Translations under genes and position numbers: made by a program
Source of the DNA: Anaerolineae bacterium
GTDB taxonomy: Bacteria; Chloroflexota; Anaerolineae; 4572-78; J111
Length of the DNA stretch: 13,782 bases
Reading direction: 5' to 3'
NCBI GenBank assembly: GCA_020433785.1
Contig: JAGRCC010000612.1
Coordinates: 1-13,782 of the forward strand
In this document: piece after piece, positions 6,911 to 13,782 of the stretch
Numbering within the stretch: position 1 is the stretch's first letter
Layout: each line of letters starts with the position of its first letter
Notes under the pieces: generated by a model
The model's database searches: none
The model's input: only the letters and a program-made list of their open reading frames with translations
What the model was told of the DNA's origin: nothing

Positions 6911-6918
6911 ATAAAACG

Positions 6919-7626
6919 ATGAAACTTAGAATTGCCACTTGGAATGTTGAACGTCCGACGGTTAACGGCTGGAAAAGGCCGAAACGAAACCCCATTATTA
7001 ACCAACAACTCCAAGACATTAACGCCGATATTTGGATCCTGACCGAAACGCATCGCGTGATTACGCCCGGTGACGAATATGAAGGCTTGTCCACCGATAA
7101 GGCCGAGTTTCATCGTGAGGGCGAAACTCGGGCCACAATTTGGTCGAGATGGCCCATTCAAACCCCGTTAAACACCTTCGATCCGGCTGTGGCCGTCTGT
7201 GCCGAGATAAAAACGCCGGCCGGCCAGTTGATCGTGTATGGATCGATCATTACTTGGGCGCATAATAAAGGCCCGGATAAAAAATCAAAAATGTGGGCAG
7301 AACATTACAAATCCATCCAAGCCCACGGCGATGATTGGGCCAAGTTAAGCCAGAACGGGGCTGCTTTGTGCGCCGCCGGCGATTTTAATGAAACTTTGAA
7401 CGAATCGGGCTGGTATGGCACCCAAAAAGGTCGGGAAATGTTGAGGCAGGAGTTGGAACGGAGTCATTTAGACTGTTTGACCAAAGATTATCGGGTAGAC
7501 CATATTTGCACGACAAAAGGGTGGGCTAAGAAGGCCGAAGTTCACAAATGGGAACCTCGCCAGTTTGATGGCAAGCCGGTGAGCGACCATTGGGGCTATT
7601 ACGTCGATTTATTCTTTGAGGGGTAG
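6919..7626 (+). CDS. Endonuclease/exonuclease/phosphatase family hydrolase
   Basis: The 235-aa protein fits the compact EEP (DNase I/exonuclease III-like) fold. Motifs in order are ATWNVE (residues 6-11; N9), ILTETH (40-45; metal-binding E43), YGSIITW (107-113), GDFNE (154-158; D155/N157), RVDHI (192-196) and SDHWGY (222-227; D223/H224). All core catalytic positions are present, so it should be an active Mg2+-dependent phosphodiesterase or phosphatase. The substrate (DNA, RNA, inositol phosphate or lipid) cannot be told. There is no signal peptide, so it is likely cytoplasmic. It lies alone between two direct repeats and is GC-richer than the lipoprotein genes. Confidence 0.88.
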   Translation: MKLRIATWNVERPTVNGWKRPKRNPIINQQLQDINADIWILTETHRVITPGDEYEGLSTDKAEFHREGETRATIWSRWPIQTPLNTFDPAVAVCAEIKTPAGQLIVYGSIITWAHNKGPDKKSKMWAEHYKSIQAHGDDWAKLSQNGAALCAAGDFNETLNESGWYGTQKGREMLRQELERSHLDCLTKDYRVDHICTTKGWAKKAEVHKWEPRQFDGKPVSDHWGYYVDLFFEG

Positions 7627-7678
7627 GTTTGGGTTTCGGTGTTTAAATTTAAGTCGGTAGCCATCCGGTCTATCGCCA

Positions 7679-7786
7679 CCGAATGAATTCGGCGGCTGCT
7701 AAAGAAAACCTGTTAAAACAGGTTATTTGGTTTCCCCTTAACGTGTTTTCAACACGTTTCTTTTATCAGGTTGCGAATTCATTCGC
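7679..7786. repeat. Nested-hairpin repeat (REP/MITE-like) with GAATGAATTCGGCGGCT end
   Basis: Four hairpins lie in a row: CCGAAT-GA-ATTCGG (7679-7692), AACCTGTT-AA-AACAGGTT (7707-7724), AACGTGTT-TTC-AACACGTT (7740-7758) and GCGAAT-TC-ATTCGC (7773-7786). The first and last are also exact reverse complements of each other over 12 bp (7680-7691 with 7774-7785), so the whole can fold as a stem closing two arms. From memory, elements with GAATGAATTCG outer ends and variable inner hairpins are common in cyanobacteria and other environmental bacteria. No transposase gene is present. Confidence 0.8.
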
Positions 7787-7907
7787 AGATGCTACTTTAG
7801 GCTCCTTTGTGGCTTCGGTGGTCATTCTGCCGGCCCTCGGCTGTCTAGGGTTTCTCATTTTATCTTTGGTTGGCGGCAGTTTAGGCGCATTAATGAACAG
7901 CTTTTAA
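7683..7907 (+). CDS. Short hydrophobic ORF, partly made of repeat DNA (doubtful gene)
   Basis: The 74-codon ORF reads through the nested-hairpin repeat for its first 34 residues, so that half is probably not native. The second half (LGSFVASVVILPALGCLGFL and on to residue 74) is strongly hydrophobic and could form one long or two short membrane helices. No convincing ribosome binding site is seen. It may be the 3' remnant of a membrane-protein gene disrupted by the repeat, or a chance ORF. Confidence 0.3.
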   Translation: MNSAAAKENLLKQVIWFPLNVFSTRFFYQVANSFADATLGSFVASVVILPALGCLGFLILSLVGGSLGALMNSF

Positions 7908-7915
7908 TTTGTCCC

Positions 7916-7948
7916 ATCGAAGCGAAAAACGCCGGTTTTCGGCCGTCG
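7916..7948 (+). repeat. 33-bp direct repeat, copy 2 (no gene attached)
   Basis: Matches 6634-6666 at 32 of 33 positions. Here the frame would read IEAKNAGFRPS and continue without the stop found in copy 1, but nothing upstream codes for the rest of a sunset-like domain. It is therefore a gene-end fragment left by insertion, recombination or duplication. Confidence 0.9.
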
Positions 7949-7985
7949 ATGCAATGGGGAGAGGGACCAGGGTTGGGATTGCGCT

Positions 7986-8087
7986 TACTACCCAATTTTT
8001 AAGGTTGTAAGGTAATAAATGATCACTACTGAAACAAAATTTTGCAGCCGAGACTGGACTCGATGGGAAAGGGGGTGATATGATAAG
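7986..8087 (+). repeat. Dispersed leader repeat, copy B (upstream of the TPR gene)
   Basis: Counterpart of 2578-2680 (see copy A). It ends at an ATG (8080) in frame with the TPR gene 45 nt further on. The G-run GGGGGTG just before that ATG could act as a ribosome binding site, so an alternative start for the TPR protein lies inside this repeat. Confidence 0.75.
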
Positions 8088-8112
8088 AGGGAGAATTATA
8101 CCCCGGCGGGAT

Positions 8113-8116
8113 GGAG
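8113..8116 (+). promoter_or_regulatory. Ribosome binding site favouring ATG 8125
   Basis: GGAG (8113-8116) lies 8 nt before ATG 8125. The alternative ATG 8080 adds 15 residues of Arg-rich, repeat-derived sequence, so 8125 is preferred. Confidence 0.6.
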
Positions 8117-8124
8117 ATGTCATT

Positions 8125-8937
8125 ATGACGGAAGCAATCGATCACCTGGAGCCTCAAGATATCAAAAAAGTAGAGCAAGCGCTACAGATGCTTGAGGCGG
8201 GCGACCCCCAAAAAGCGGAAGCTCTGCTTAATCGAGTCATTCAGAACACCCCTAACAATTATATCTATCAATGGGAGGAAAACGATACGCTCTTTATAAA
8301 ATTCTGGGATCAGGCAGAATTTGTCCATTATGCCACGTGGCAGAAGCAGCAGGACATCACCAAGACCGTCTACTGGATTAAGAGCGCCTATCCACGAGCC
8401 TATTACTATTTAGGCTTTTTGTCGGTAAAAACTCAGCAATATGAGCGCGCCTTGACATTTCTTAATCGCGGGCACGATCTTGAACCGACGAATCCCAAAT
8501 TCAATTTAGAAAAAGCCCACGTCCATCTTCGGTTGGGCCAGCTTGAAAACGCATTAGACTTATACCACAAAATCGATACAATTGGTCCTCATGTCAGCGC
8601 CAGAGATGTCGCGGTCGCTATGCGTGGGCGTGGCTTTGTGCTGATAGAAATGAAAAAGCTTGACGAAGCCGAAGCGATGTTCAAGCAATCATTGGAATTT
8701 GAACCGGCTAACAAAGTCGCATTAAACGAATTGCGGTACATTGAGCATCTCCGTCACGGTGGGTCATCGGTCACCCCCAATGTCGTGGCAACCCAGGGCA
8801 ATAGCATTTCAAATTGCGTAGTGTGCGGCCAGCAAACCCAGAATGGAATAGTCATTAACGTCAGTGGCATGGCAGTGACCATCTGCCCCAAATGTAAGAA
8901 GAAGTATACAAAAAAATGGTGGCAGTTTTGGAAATAG
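8125..8937 (+). CDS. TPR protein with C-terminal zinc ribbon
   Basis: The 270-aa protein is of unknown specific function and probably a protein-protein scaffold in the cytoplasm. TPR-like helix pairs are seen at about 13-43 (partial; AGDPQKAEALLNRVI), 90-124 (AYYYLGFLSVKTQQYERALT, ending EPTNP), 126-155 (EKAHVHLRLGQLENALDLY) and 163-197 (GRGFVLIEMKKLDEAEAMFK, ending FEPAN). After a flexible linker comes a four-Cys zinc ribbon, CVVC (C231, C234) and CPKC (C254, C257), then a basic/aromatic end KKWWQFWK. No signal peptide or membrane segment is present. It lies between a leader repeat and a MITE and is not obviously in an operon. Confidence 0.85.
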   Translation: MTEAIDHLEPQDIKKVEQALQMLEAGDPQKAEALLNRVIQNTPNNYIYQWEENDTLFIKFWDQAEFVHYATWQKQQDITKTVYWIKSAYPRAYYYLGFLSVKTQQYERALTFLNRGHDLEPTNPKFNLEKAHVHLRLGQLENALDLYHKIDTIGPHVSARDVAVAMRGRGFVLIEMKKLDEAEAMFKQSLEFEPANKVALNELRYIEHLRHGGSSVTPNVVATQGNSISNCVVCGQQTQNGIVINVSGMAVTICPKCKKKYTKKWWQFWK

Positions 8938-8959
8938 TGGCTAATTTTGATCTTAAATA

Positions 8960-9087
8960 GGACTTACGCACTTAAAAAGGTGACAGTCACTTGGGCGTGA
9001 TAAATCGGCCTATTTGGGCTAAACAAACGTTCATTTTCGGCAAAAAGTGACTGTCACCTTGTCCGCTGCATCCAACTGCGTAAGTCA
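8960..9087. mobile_element. 128-bp MITE with TA flanks and a REP-like inner palindrome
   Basis: The ends GACTTACGCA (8961-8970) and TGCGTAAGTC (9077-9086) are perfect inverted repeats. The element is flanked by TA on each side (8958-8959, 9088-9089), as left by IS630/Tc1-mariner-type transposition. Inside is a second perfect 16-bp inverted repeat, AAGGTGACAGTCACTT (8977-8992) and AAGTGACTGTCACCTT (9045-9060), each arm itself containing GTGAC-x-GTCAC. There is no coding capacity, so it would have been moved in trans. It ends 21 bp before the ATG of the phosphorylase-like gene and so occupies its promoter/leader region. Confidence 0.82.
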
Positions 9088-9108
9088 TATTAAAATCACC
9101 GGATAAAG

Positions 9109-9888
9109 ATGAAACGATGTTTATTTACCATCGAACAAAATGTTATCGTTAAAAAACCCATCCCTGAAAAGGGCATCGTTAGCTCAAACCCCGAGCGTTC
9201 GCTGCGATTGTCTGCTCAGTTTTTAGAAAACCCCACCGTAATAATCCAATCGTGGGGGGTTGGGATTATCACGGGGCGGATAACCCGTGGACGCATAAGT
9301 GAAGAATTTTTCTTTGCTTACGTACCGATGGGCGCCAGCGGGTCTGCCCACGCGTTTCATGAGATTTTTGCGGCGGGGGCGCAGGAGATCGTCCGCCTTG
9401 GCAGTAATGATGTCTGGGTTCAAGAAAAAGATATGGATTCGCTGGTTTTGATTGCTGAAGCAAGAGGCTTGCGGGGATTATCTTGGGATCATGGCATCGA
9501 AGCACAAGATGTCGACTTACCCCTGCTGCCTGACGCGGAATTAAATCAAAGATTGATCAAAAGCTGCCACCGCCACCGTTTCCCATTTTCGGAACGGGTC
9601 TGCTTTAATGTTGATGATTATCACGCCTATTTATATCCCGATTTAATGGAAAACCCTCACCGAATTAAGCAGCGTCTTGAAATGTATCATTCATTTGGGC
9701 CAACCTGTCGAGATATGGAAACCGCTGCTTTATTTCTAAAAGCCAATCAATTCGGCACAAAAGCCGCCACTGTTCTGCAAAATGTCTTTAAACAAAAAAA
9801 TGAATCCCCTTACGAAGGCTTTTCAGGCGATAAAGCCAAAATAACTGAAACCAAAATTGCCGACATCATCATCAATGCGCTGCTTTAA
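9109..9888 (+). CDS. Nucleoside phosphorylase-like protein (PNP/UDP superfamily)
   Basis: The 259-aa length suits the uridine/purine nucleoside phosphorylase superfamily, which splits nucleosides with phosphate in salvage. Matching features are SNPERS (26-31) at the place of the phosphate-binding GDPxR loop, VPMGASGSAHAFHEIFAAGA (72-91) matching the glycine-rich GxGxxSA(x)xxxEL segment, IVRLGS (94-99) with R96 as likely phosphate ligand, and DMETAALF (202-209) matching the ribose-binding E-M-E region with E204. Odd points: the first loop has SN instead of GD, and the middle of the protein is diverged, so substrate range cannot be assigned. The ribosome binding site is weak (GGATAAAG), and the leader is largely replaced by the MITE. 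Confidence 0.75.
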   Translation: MKRCLFTIEQNVIVKKPIPEKGIVSSNPERSLRLSAQFLENPTVIIQSWGVGIITGRITRGRISEEFFFAYVPMGASGSAHAFHEIFAAGAQEIVRLGSNDVWVQEKDMDSLVLIAEARGLRGLSWDHGIEAQDVDLPLLPDAELNQRLIKSCHRHRFPFSERVCFNVDDYHAYLYPDLMENPHRIKQRLEMYHSFGPTCRDMETAALFLKANQFGTKAATVLQNVFKQKNESPYEGFSGDKAKITETKIADIIINALL

Positions 9889-9930
9889 GTGGCATTTGCC
9901 CTGATAAGGCTCAGTAGTCTATATAGCCCG

Positions 9931-9959
9931 TTGACATATTTCTAGGGATAGGCTATCAT
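9931..9959 (+). promoter_or_regulatory. Sigma70-type promoter of the cyclase/AAA/TPR gene
   Basis: TTGACA (9931-9936) is a perfect -35 box, followed by a 17-bp spacer and TATCAT (9954-9959) as a -10 box. Transcription would start near 9966, giving a leader of about 40 nt. AGGAAGA (9987-9993) is the likely ribosome binding site for ATG 10005. Confidence 0.75.
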
Positions 9960-10004
9960 CAGATTAGTACAAAACCTTAACGCTACAGGAAGAATCCCGC
10001 CATT

Positions 10005-13000
10005 ATGGATGGTTTAAAGTGTGATGTCTGTGGCTTTGTCAACCCCTCAGACCATTTTTTTTGCGGTTCGTGCGGAACCGAAATTACCCCGGCTGATCGA
10101 GCCACTTCATTGATCAATGCTCCCCTGCAAGGCGATCGGCGGCAGGTGACGGTTATCTTTGCCGATATTTCCGGTTTTACCGCGCTCAACGACGCCGCTA
10201 AGACCCCGGCCCAAGTTGAACAGGTGGTGCGCTTAATCAACGCGCTGCTCAGCGAACTGAGTGAAGCCATTTATGAGTACGACGGCTACATCGATAAATA
10301 TGTCGGTGATGAAATTATGGCCTTATTTGGCGCGCCGACCGCTCATGAAAATGATCCGGAGTTAGCCCTGCGGGCCAGCCTGTCGATGATGGAACGGCTG
10401 AGAAAATTCAACGAAAATCCGCCGATGCCGCTGCCCAAACCGTTGGGCATTCATATGGGCGTCAATACGGGCATGGTCATCGCCGGGATGGTCGGCACCG
10501 ACCGTAAACGCTCGTATACGGTGATGGGCGACGCGGTTAATGTGGCGGCCCGGTTAGAATCGGCCTCGGTCAGGGGTGAAATCCTGGTTAATGAAGATAC
10601 TTATAATCTCACCAACCGCCTCTTTACATTTGAAGAACGCGAGCCAATTCAGGTCAAGGGCAAAGCCGACCCGCTAAAAGTTTACCTATTAAAGGGCGCG
10701 CGCGATTTAAGCCAAACCCAACGCGGGTTAACCGGCATGGAAGCGCCGCTCATCGGCCGCGAGCACGAGGTGGAAGTGCTTACCGGCGCGTATCGCCAAC
10801 TGTATCAGGGACGGGGCGGTATTGTCACCGTTAACGGCGATGCCGGACTGGGCAAAACTCGCTTAGTGGCCGAAGTATTGAAAATTGCCCGGGAAGAGGA
10901 AACCGAGCAGGAATCACGCTGGCTTTTTGGCCGCGGGCTGGCCTACCGGCAATCTTTCGCCAACCGGCTGTTTGTCGATATCCTTTACAGTTATCTTCAG
11001 CTTCCGGAAAACGCCGACGACACCCAGGTGAAGCTCAAGCTCGAAGCGATGGGCGATGACCTTTTTAACCAGCGCAAAGATGAAGTAATTCCCTATTTGG
11101 GGGCGATGTTAGGCGTTAAATTGGACAGCGAACTGACCGGCGACCTGCCGCTAAATGATCCGCAGCTGTTGCAGCGGCGTATCTTCGTGGCGATGGGCGA
11201 ATGGGTTGAGTCGCTGGTTACGCGACAGCCGCTGGTGTTTGTTTTTGAAGATTTACACTGGGCCGATCCCAGTTCGGTCCAACTCATTGAATTTTTGTTC
11301 ACGCTCACCGTCTACAATCCGATTTTAATCGTCTGCGTGACGCGTTTGGAGCGAGACACGGCTTTTTGGAAAGTTAAGCTCGCCAGCGCCGAAGAAGCCA
11401 GCGATCAGTTTCAGGAATTGACCTTATGGCCGCTGACTAACGAGGAAAGCCGGCAGGTGATCAAGCATCTGCTTAAGATCGACCCGATGCCGCAAGAGTT
11501 GGAAGATCTGCTGCTCAGCCGGGCCGAAGGCAACCCGCTGTTTCTGGAAGAGGTCATTCGCAGCTTAATTGAAGAAGGCGTCATCGAGCGGGTTGAGGAT
11601 CAGTGGAAAATTACCCGGCCGGTCACTGAAATTGAAATTCCCAATACATTACAGGGCGTTCTAACCGCCCGTATCGACCGCTTGGAAGAACCGGTTAAAC
11701 GCGTGCTGCAAATTGCGGCGGTCATTGGCCGCGTTTTTCCGCACTTCATTTTGTCGCCCATCGTCAACGATCCTGAGATTCTGGAAAAAGCGCTGGAACA
11801 ACTGGAAATTGCCGATCTGATCGAAGTCAAAACCCGCGAACCCGAACCGGAATATATGTTTAAGCACGTGCTCACGTATGAAACGGCCTACAACTCATTG
11901 CTGCACCAACAGCGGCAGCTCATCCACAAACAAATCGGCGATTATCTATCGCGGCAATATTGGCTGCTGGGGGAAGAGTACGCCCCCAACGTCGCCGAGC
12001 ATTATGAAAAAAGCGAAACTTGGGACCGCGCCCTGCGTTATCTGCTGCGGGCCGCCGTGGGCGCCATCCAATCTTTTGCCAATCAACAAGCCGTCACGTT
12101 TTATTCGCGGTCGCTGGAAGTGGCGGGGATACTCGGCCCACGGGTTGACGAGAAGACCTTTTTAGAAATCTACGAGGGGCGCGCCAAAATTTATACCCGC
12201 CTGGGTGAAATTCAAGAGGCGATGACCGATTACGAAGCAATGCTGGCCAAAGCCATCGAATTGCATGATGACGCGGCCCAAATGCGGGCGCTCAATGGCA
12301 ACGGCGGGCTGCAAGCCAGTCACCTCAATTTTACGTTGGCCTCCCAATATTTCCAGAAAGCGTTAGCTGTCGCGCGCCGAATTGGCGACCAAAGCGGCAT
12401 TGCCGATACGCTCAACCAACTGGGCAATTTTTACTATCAGATGGGCGAATTGGATTTGGCCACCTCGTGTTATCGAGAAGCCAGCGAGGCCAGCACCGCC
12501 GTTAATTATGATCTGGCCCGTTTGACCGCCGAAGACGGCTTAGCCAAAATCATGCTGGAACAGGGCGAGATCAACGCCAGTTTGGATCGCTACGAGCGTG
12601 AGATTATGCCGCTCAGCCGGCGGATGGGTTATCGCAGCGGCCTGATGAACTCGCTGTACTCAGTTTTGATGGGGCAGGTCTACATCGCCAATTATCAAGA
12701 AGCCGACGCTACCGCTCAAGAATTATTGGAGCTGCACAAAAAATCCGGCGATTTTTATCGCGTGCCGCTCATCAAATATTATCAGGGATTGGCCCAGCTT
12801 TATCAGGGCTACCTCGATGAGGCCCGCGAAACGTTTCAAGAGGGGCTAACCCTGGCTCAAGAGCAAGAACAAAAATCGTCGATTGCTTTGGGCCTGGCCT
12901 GGATTGGGTATTCCAACTTAACCGTCGGCCAAACCGACGAAGGTTTACAACAGGCTGAACAAAGTGTGCAGCTAGCCCATGAGCTCGGCTCGCCCTTGTA

Positions 13001-13574
13001 TGTGATGAAAACCCAGTCGGTGTTAGGCACTGCTTACCGTCACCTCAACCGGTTAAACGAAGCGGTGATCGAATTGGAAAACGTGCAGGTCAACGCCCAC
13101 AATATGGGCTTCACCTCTGATGAAGTGATGATCCTGTACCAACTTATCCGGGCCTACATCGATATTAATGAGTGGGACAAGGCCGCCAGCCGATTGACCA
13201 ACCTTTTGGCCTTGGCTTCGGCTAGTGACATGCGCGAGTTTGTGGCGCGGGGGTTGTGGCTGCAATCCATCCTGGCCACGCACCACCAACGTTATGATGA
13301 GGCCATCGAGGCCATTAGCCAGGCCGCTCAAATGGCGCACGAAACCAACAGCCGGTTGATCCAATTTCCTATTCAAATTCAGAGTGCGCACGTCTATCAA
13401 TCCGCCGAAAATCTAACCGCGGCCAGAGCGGCTGTGGCCAAGGCGCAAACCATTCAAGGCGATTTACTGAACCATCTGGCTTCGGCCGACATTCGTCAAA
13501 CCTTCCTGACCTATTCCTACGCCGATAGACTCCGCGAGATCGCCGGAGCCATTGCGGTAACGCCGGCTTCATGA
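10005..13574 (+). CDS. Zinc ribbon - class III adenylate cyclase - AAA ATPase - TPR signalling protein
   Basis: This 1189-aa multidomain protein has a zinc ribbon (C6, C9, C20, C23) followed by a class III cyclase domain (about 45-230). The catalytic set appears complete: metal-binding D54 in FADISGFT and D102 in KYVGDEIMALFG, adenine-selecting K98 and D176, and N179/R183 in GDAVNVAARLE. ATP to cAMP is therefore the expected reaction. Next is an AAA_16-type NTPase with Walker A GDAGLGKT (278-285) and a Walker B-like VFVFEDLHWAD (E415/D416). From about residue 630 to the end is an alpha-helical array of TPR-like repeats (for example NQLGNFYYQMGELDLATSCY). No membrane segment is seen, so it is soluble. 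The TPRs probably sense a partner, and the NTPase may gate cyclase output. It has its own promoter, and tilS follows 15 bp downstream. Confidence 0.93.
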   Translation: MDGLKCDVCGFVNPSDHFFCGSCGTEITPADRATSLINAPLQGDRRQVTVIFADISGFTALNDAAKTPAQVEQVVRLINALLSELSEAIYEYDGYIDKYVGDEIMALFGAPTAHENDPELALRASLSMMERLRKFNENPPMPLPKPLGIHMGVNTGMVIAGMVGTDRKRSYTVMGDAVNVAARLESASVRGEILVNEDTYNLTNRLFTFEEREPIQVKGKADPLKVYLLKGARDLSQTQRGLTGMEAPLIGREHEVEVLTGAYRQLYQGRGGIVTVNGDAGLGKTRLVAEVLKIAREEETEQESRWLFGRGLAYRQSFANRLFVDILYSYLQLPENADDTQVKLKLEAMGDDLFNQRKDEVIPYLGAMLGVKLDSELTGDLPLNDPQLLQRRIFVAMGEWVESLVTRQPLVFVFEDLHWADPSSVQLIEFLFTLTVYNPILIVCVTRLERDTAFWKVKLASAEEASDQFQELTLWPLTNEESRQVIKHLLKIDPMPQELEDLLLSRAEGNPLFLEEVIRSLIEEGVIERVEDQWKITRPVTEIEIPNTLQGVLTARIDRLEEPVKRVLQIAAVIGRVFPHFILSPIVNDPEILEKALEQLEIADLIEVKTREPEPEYMFKHVLTYETAYNSLLHQQRQLIHKQIGDYLSRQYWLLGEEYAPNVAEHYEKSETWDRALRYLLRAAVGAIQSFANQQAVTFYSRSLEVAGILGPRVDEKTFLEIYEGRAKIYTRLGEIQEAMTDYEAMLAKAIELHDDAAQMRALNGNGGLQASHLNFTLASQYFQKALAVARRIGDQSGIADTLNQLGNFYYQMGELDLATSCYREASEASTAVNYDLARLTAEDGLAKIMLEQGEINASLDRYEREIMPLSRRMGYRSGLMNSLYSVLMGQVYIANYQEADATAQELLELHKKSGDFYRVPLIKYYQGLAQLYQGYLDEARETFQEGLTLAQEQEQKSSIALGLAWIGYSNLTVGQTDEGLQQAEQSVQLAHELGSPLYVMKTQSVLGTAYRHLNRLNEAVIELENVQVNAHNMGFTSDEVMILYQLIRAYIDINEWDKAASRLTNLLALASASDMREFVARGLWLQSILATHHQRYDEAIEAISQAAQMAHETNSRLIQFPIQIQSAHVYQSAENLTAARAAVAKAQTIQGDLLNHLASADIRQTFLTYSYADRLREIAGAIAVTPAS

Positions 13575-13588
13575 AAAGATGATAGACT

Positions 13589-13782
13589 GTGGGTCAGGAC
13601 TTACTCGAAAAAGTCAAAGCGTTTTCTCAAAAAAATCGACTGATTACGCCGCAAGATAAGCTGGTCGTTGGCGTGTCGGGGGGACCTGACTCGCTGTGCT
13701 TGCTGCATCTCTTAACTCGTCTGTGTCACGACCTTAATCTCTCTCCTCCAACCGTCGCTCATCTCAACCACCAATTACGCCG
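13589..13782 (+). CDS. tilS: tRNA(Ile)-lysidine synthetase, N-terminal part (cut by the window end)
   Basis: TilS modifies C34 of tRNA(Ile2) to lysidine, using ATP, so that AUA codons are read. The 64 residues present begin (V/M)GQDLLEKVKAF and contain the PP-loop VVGVSGGPDSLCLLHLL (SGGPDS, diagnostic of N-type ATP pyrophosphatases), then VAHLNHQLR, matching the 'H-x-NH-x-LR' that follows in TilS. GTG 13589 is the first possible start in this frame because a stop lies at 13583. Its ribosome binding site is poor, and the 15-bp gap to the cyclase gene suggests translational coupling in one transcript. The 3' part is outside the window. Confidence 0.88.
   Translation, partial: MGQDLLEKVKAFSQKNRLITPQDKLVVGVSGGPDSLCLLHLLTRLCHDLNLSPPTVAHLNHQLR

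Noticed and set aside
2708..9888. A complete defence island or restriction system
   Set aside because: Only a core-less Mrr-like remnant and an EEP hydrolase could suggest this; no methyltransferase, helicase, toxin-antitoxin pair or other defence hallmark is present.

Overview
The window looks like part of a chromosome from an uncultured Chloroflexota (Anaerolineae-like) bacterium. This is inferred from gene style only: a zinc-ribbon/class III cyclase/AAA/TPR protein, an SH3b protein with a Thr/Pro-rich stalk, small-scale mosaicism, and many hairpin repeats between genes. No rRNA, tRNA or CRISPR array is seen.

Layout. (1) 174-1433, minus strand: transaldolase (tal) with an unusual C-terminal tail. 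(2) 1434-2707: about 1.3 kb without a convincing gene. It holds an imperfect inverted repeat, an AT-rich array of about eight 41-bp tandem repeats (2057-2397) and the first copy of a roughly 100-bp dispersed leader repeat. (3) 2708-6675, plus strand: a 66-aa Mrr-like remnant, a large and a small lipoprotein (both AT-rich, both of unknown function), and a membrane-anchored SH3b protein whose C-terminus resembles the 'sunset' domain. (4) 6676-7985: an endonuclease/exonuclease/phosphatase (EEP) family enzyme, a nested-hairpin repeat and a short hydrophobic ORF, bracketed by two 33-bp direct repeats. (5) 7986-9888: the second leader repeat, a TPR protein with a C-terminal zinc ribbon, a 128-bp MITE with TA flanks, and a nucleoside-phosphorylase-like protein. 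(6) 9931-13782: a good sigma70-type promoter, a 1189-aa zinc ribbon/adenylate cyclase/AAA ATPase/TPR protein, and the start of tilS 15 bp downstream, cut by the window end.

The outer parts (tal, cyclase, tilS) look like ordinary chromosome. The middle 7.5 kb looks like an accessory patchwork, with two nested pairs of direct repeats (2578-2680/7986-8087 and 6634-6666/7916-7948) that suggest stepwise insertion or duplication. The genes there do not form a recognisable pathway: two secreted lipoproteins and one membrane-anchored SH3b protein would act at the cell surface, while the EEP enzyme, TPR protein and phosphorylase look cytoplasmic.

The most unusual non-coding signal is the tandem array. 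A GACCAT core occurs about 17 times with mean spacing near 20.6 bp, so the copies lie on nearly the same DNA face, and an A-tract recurs every 41 bp.
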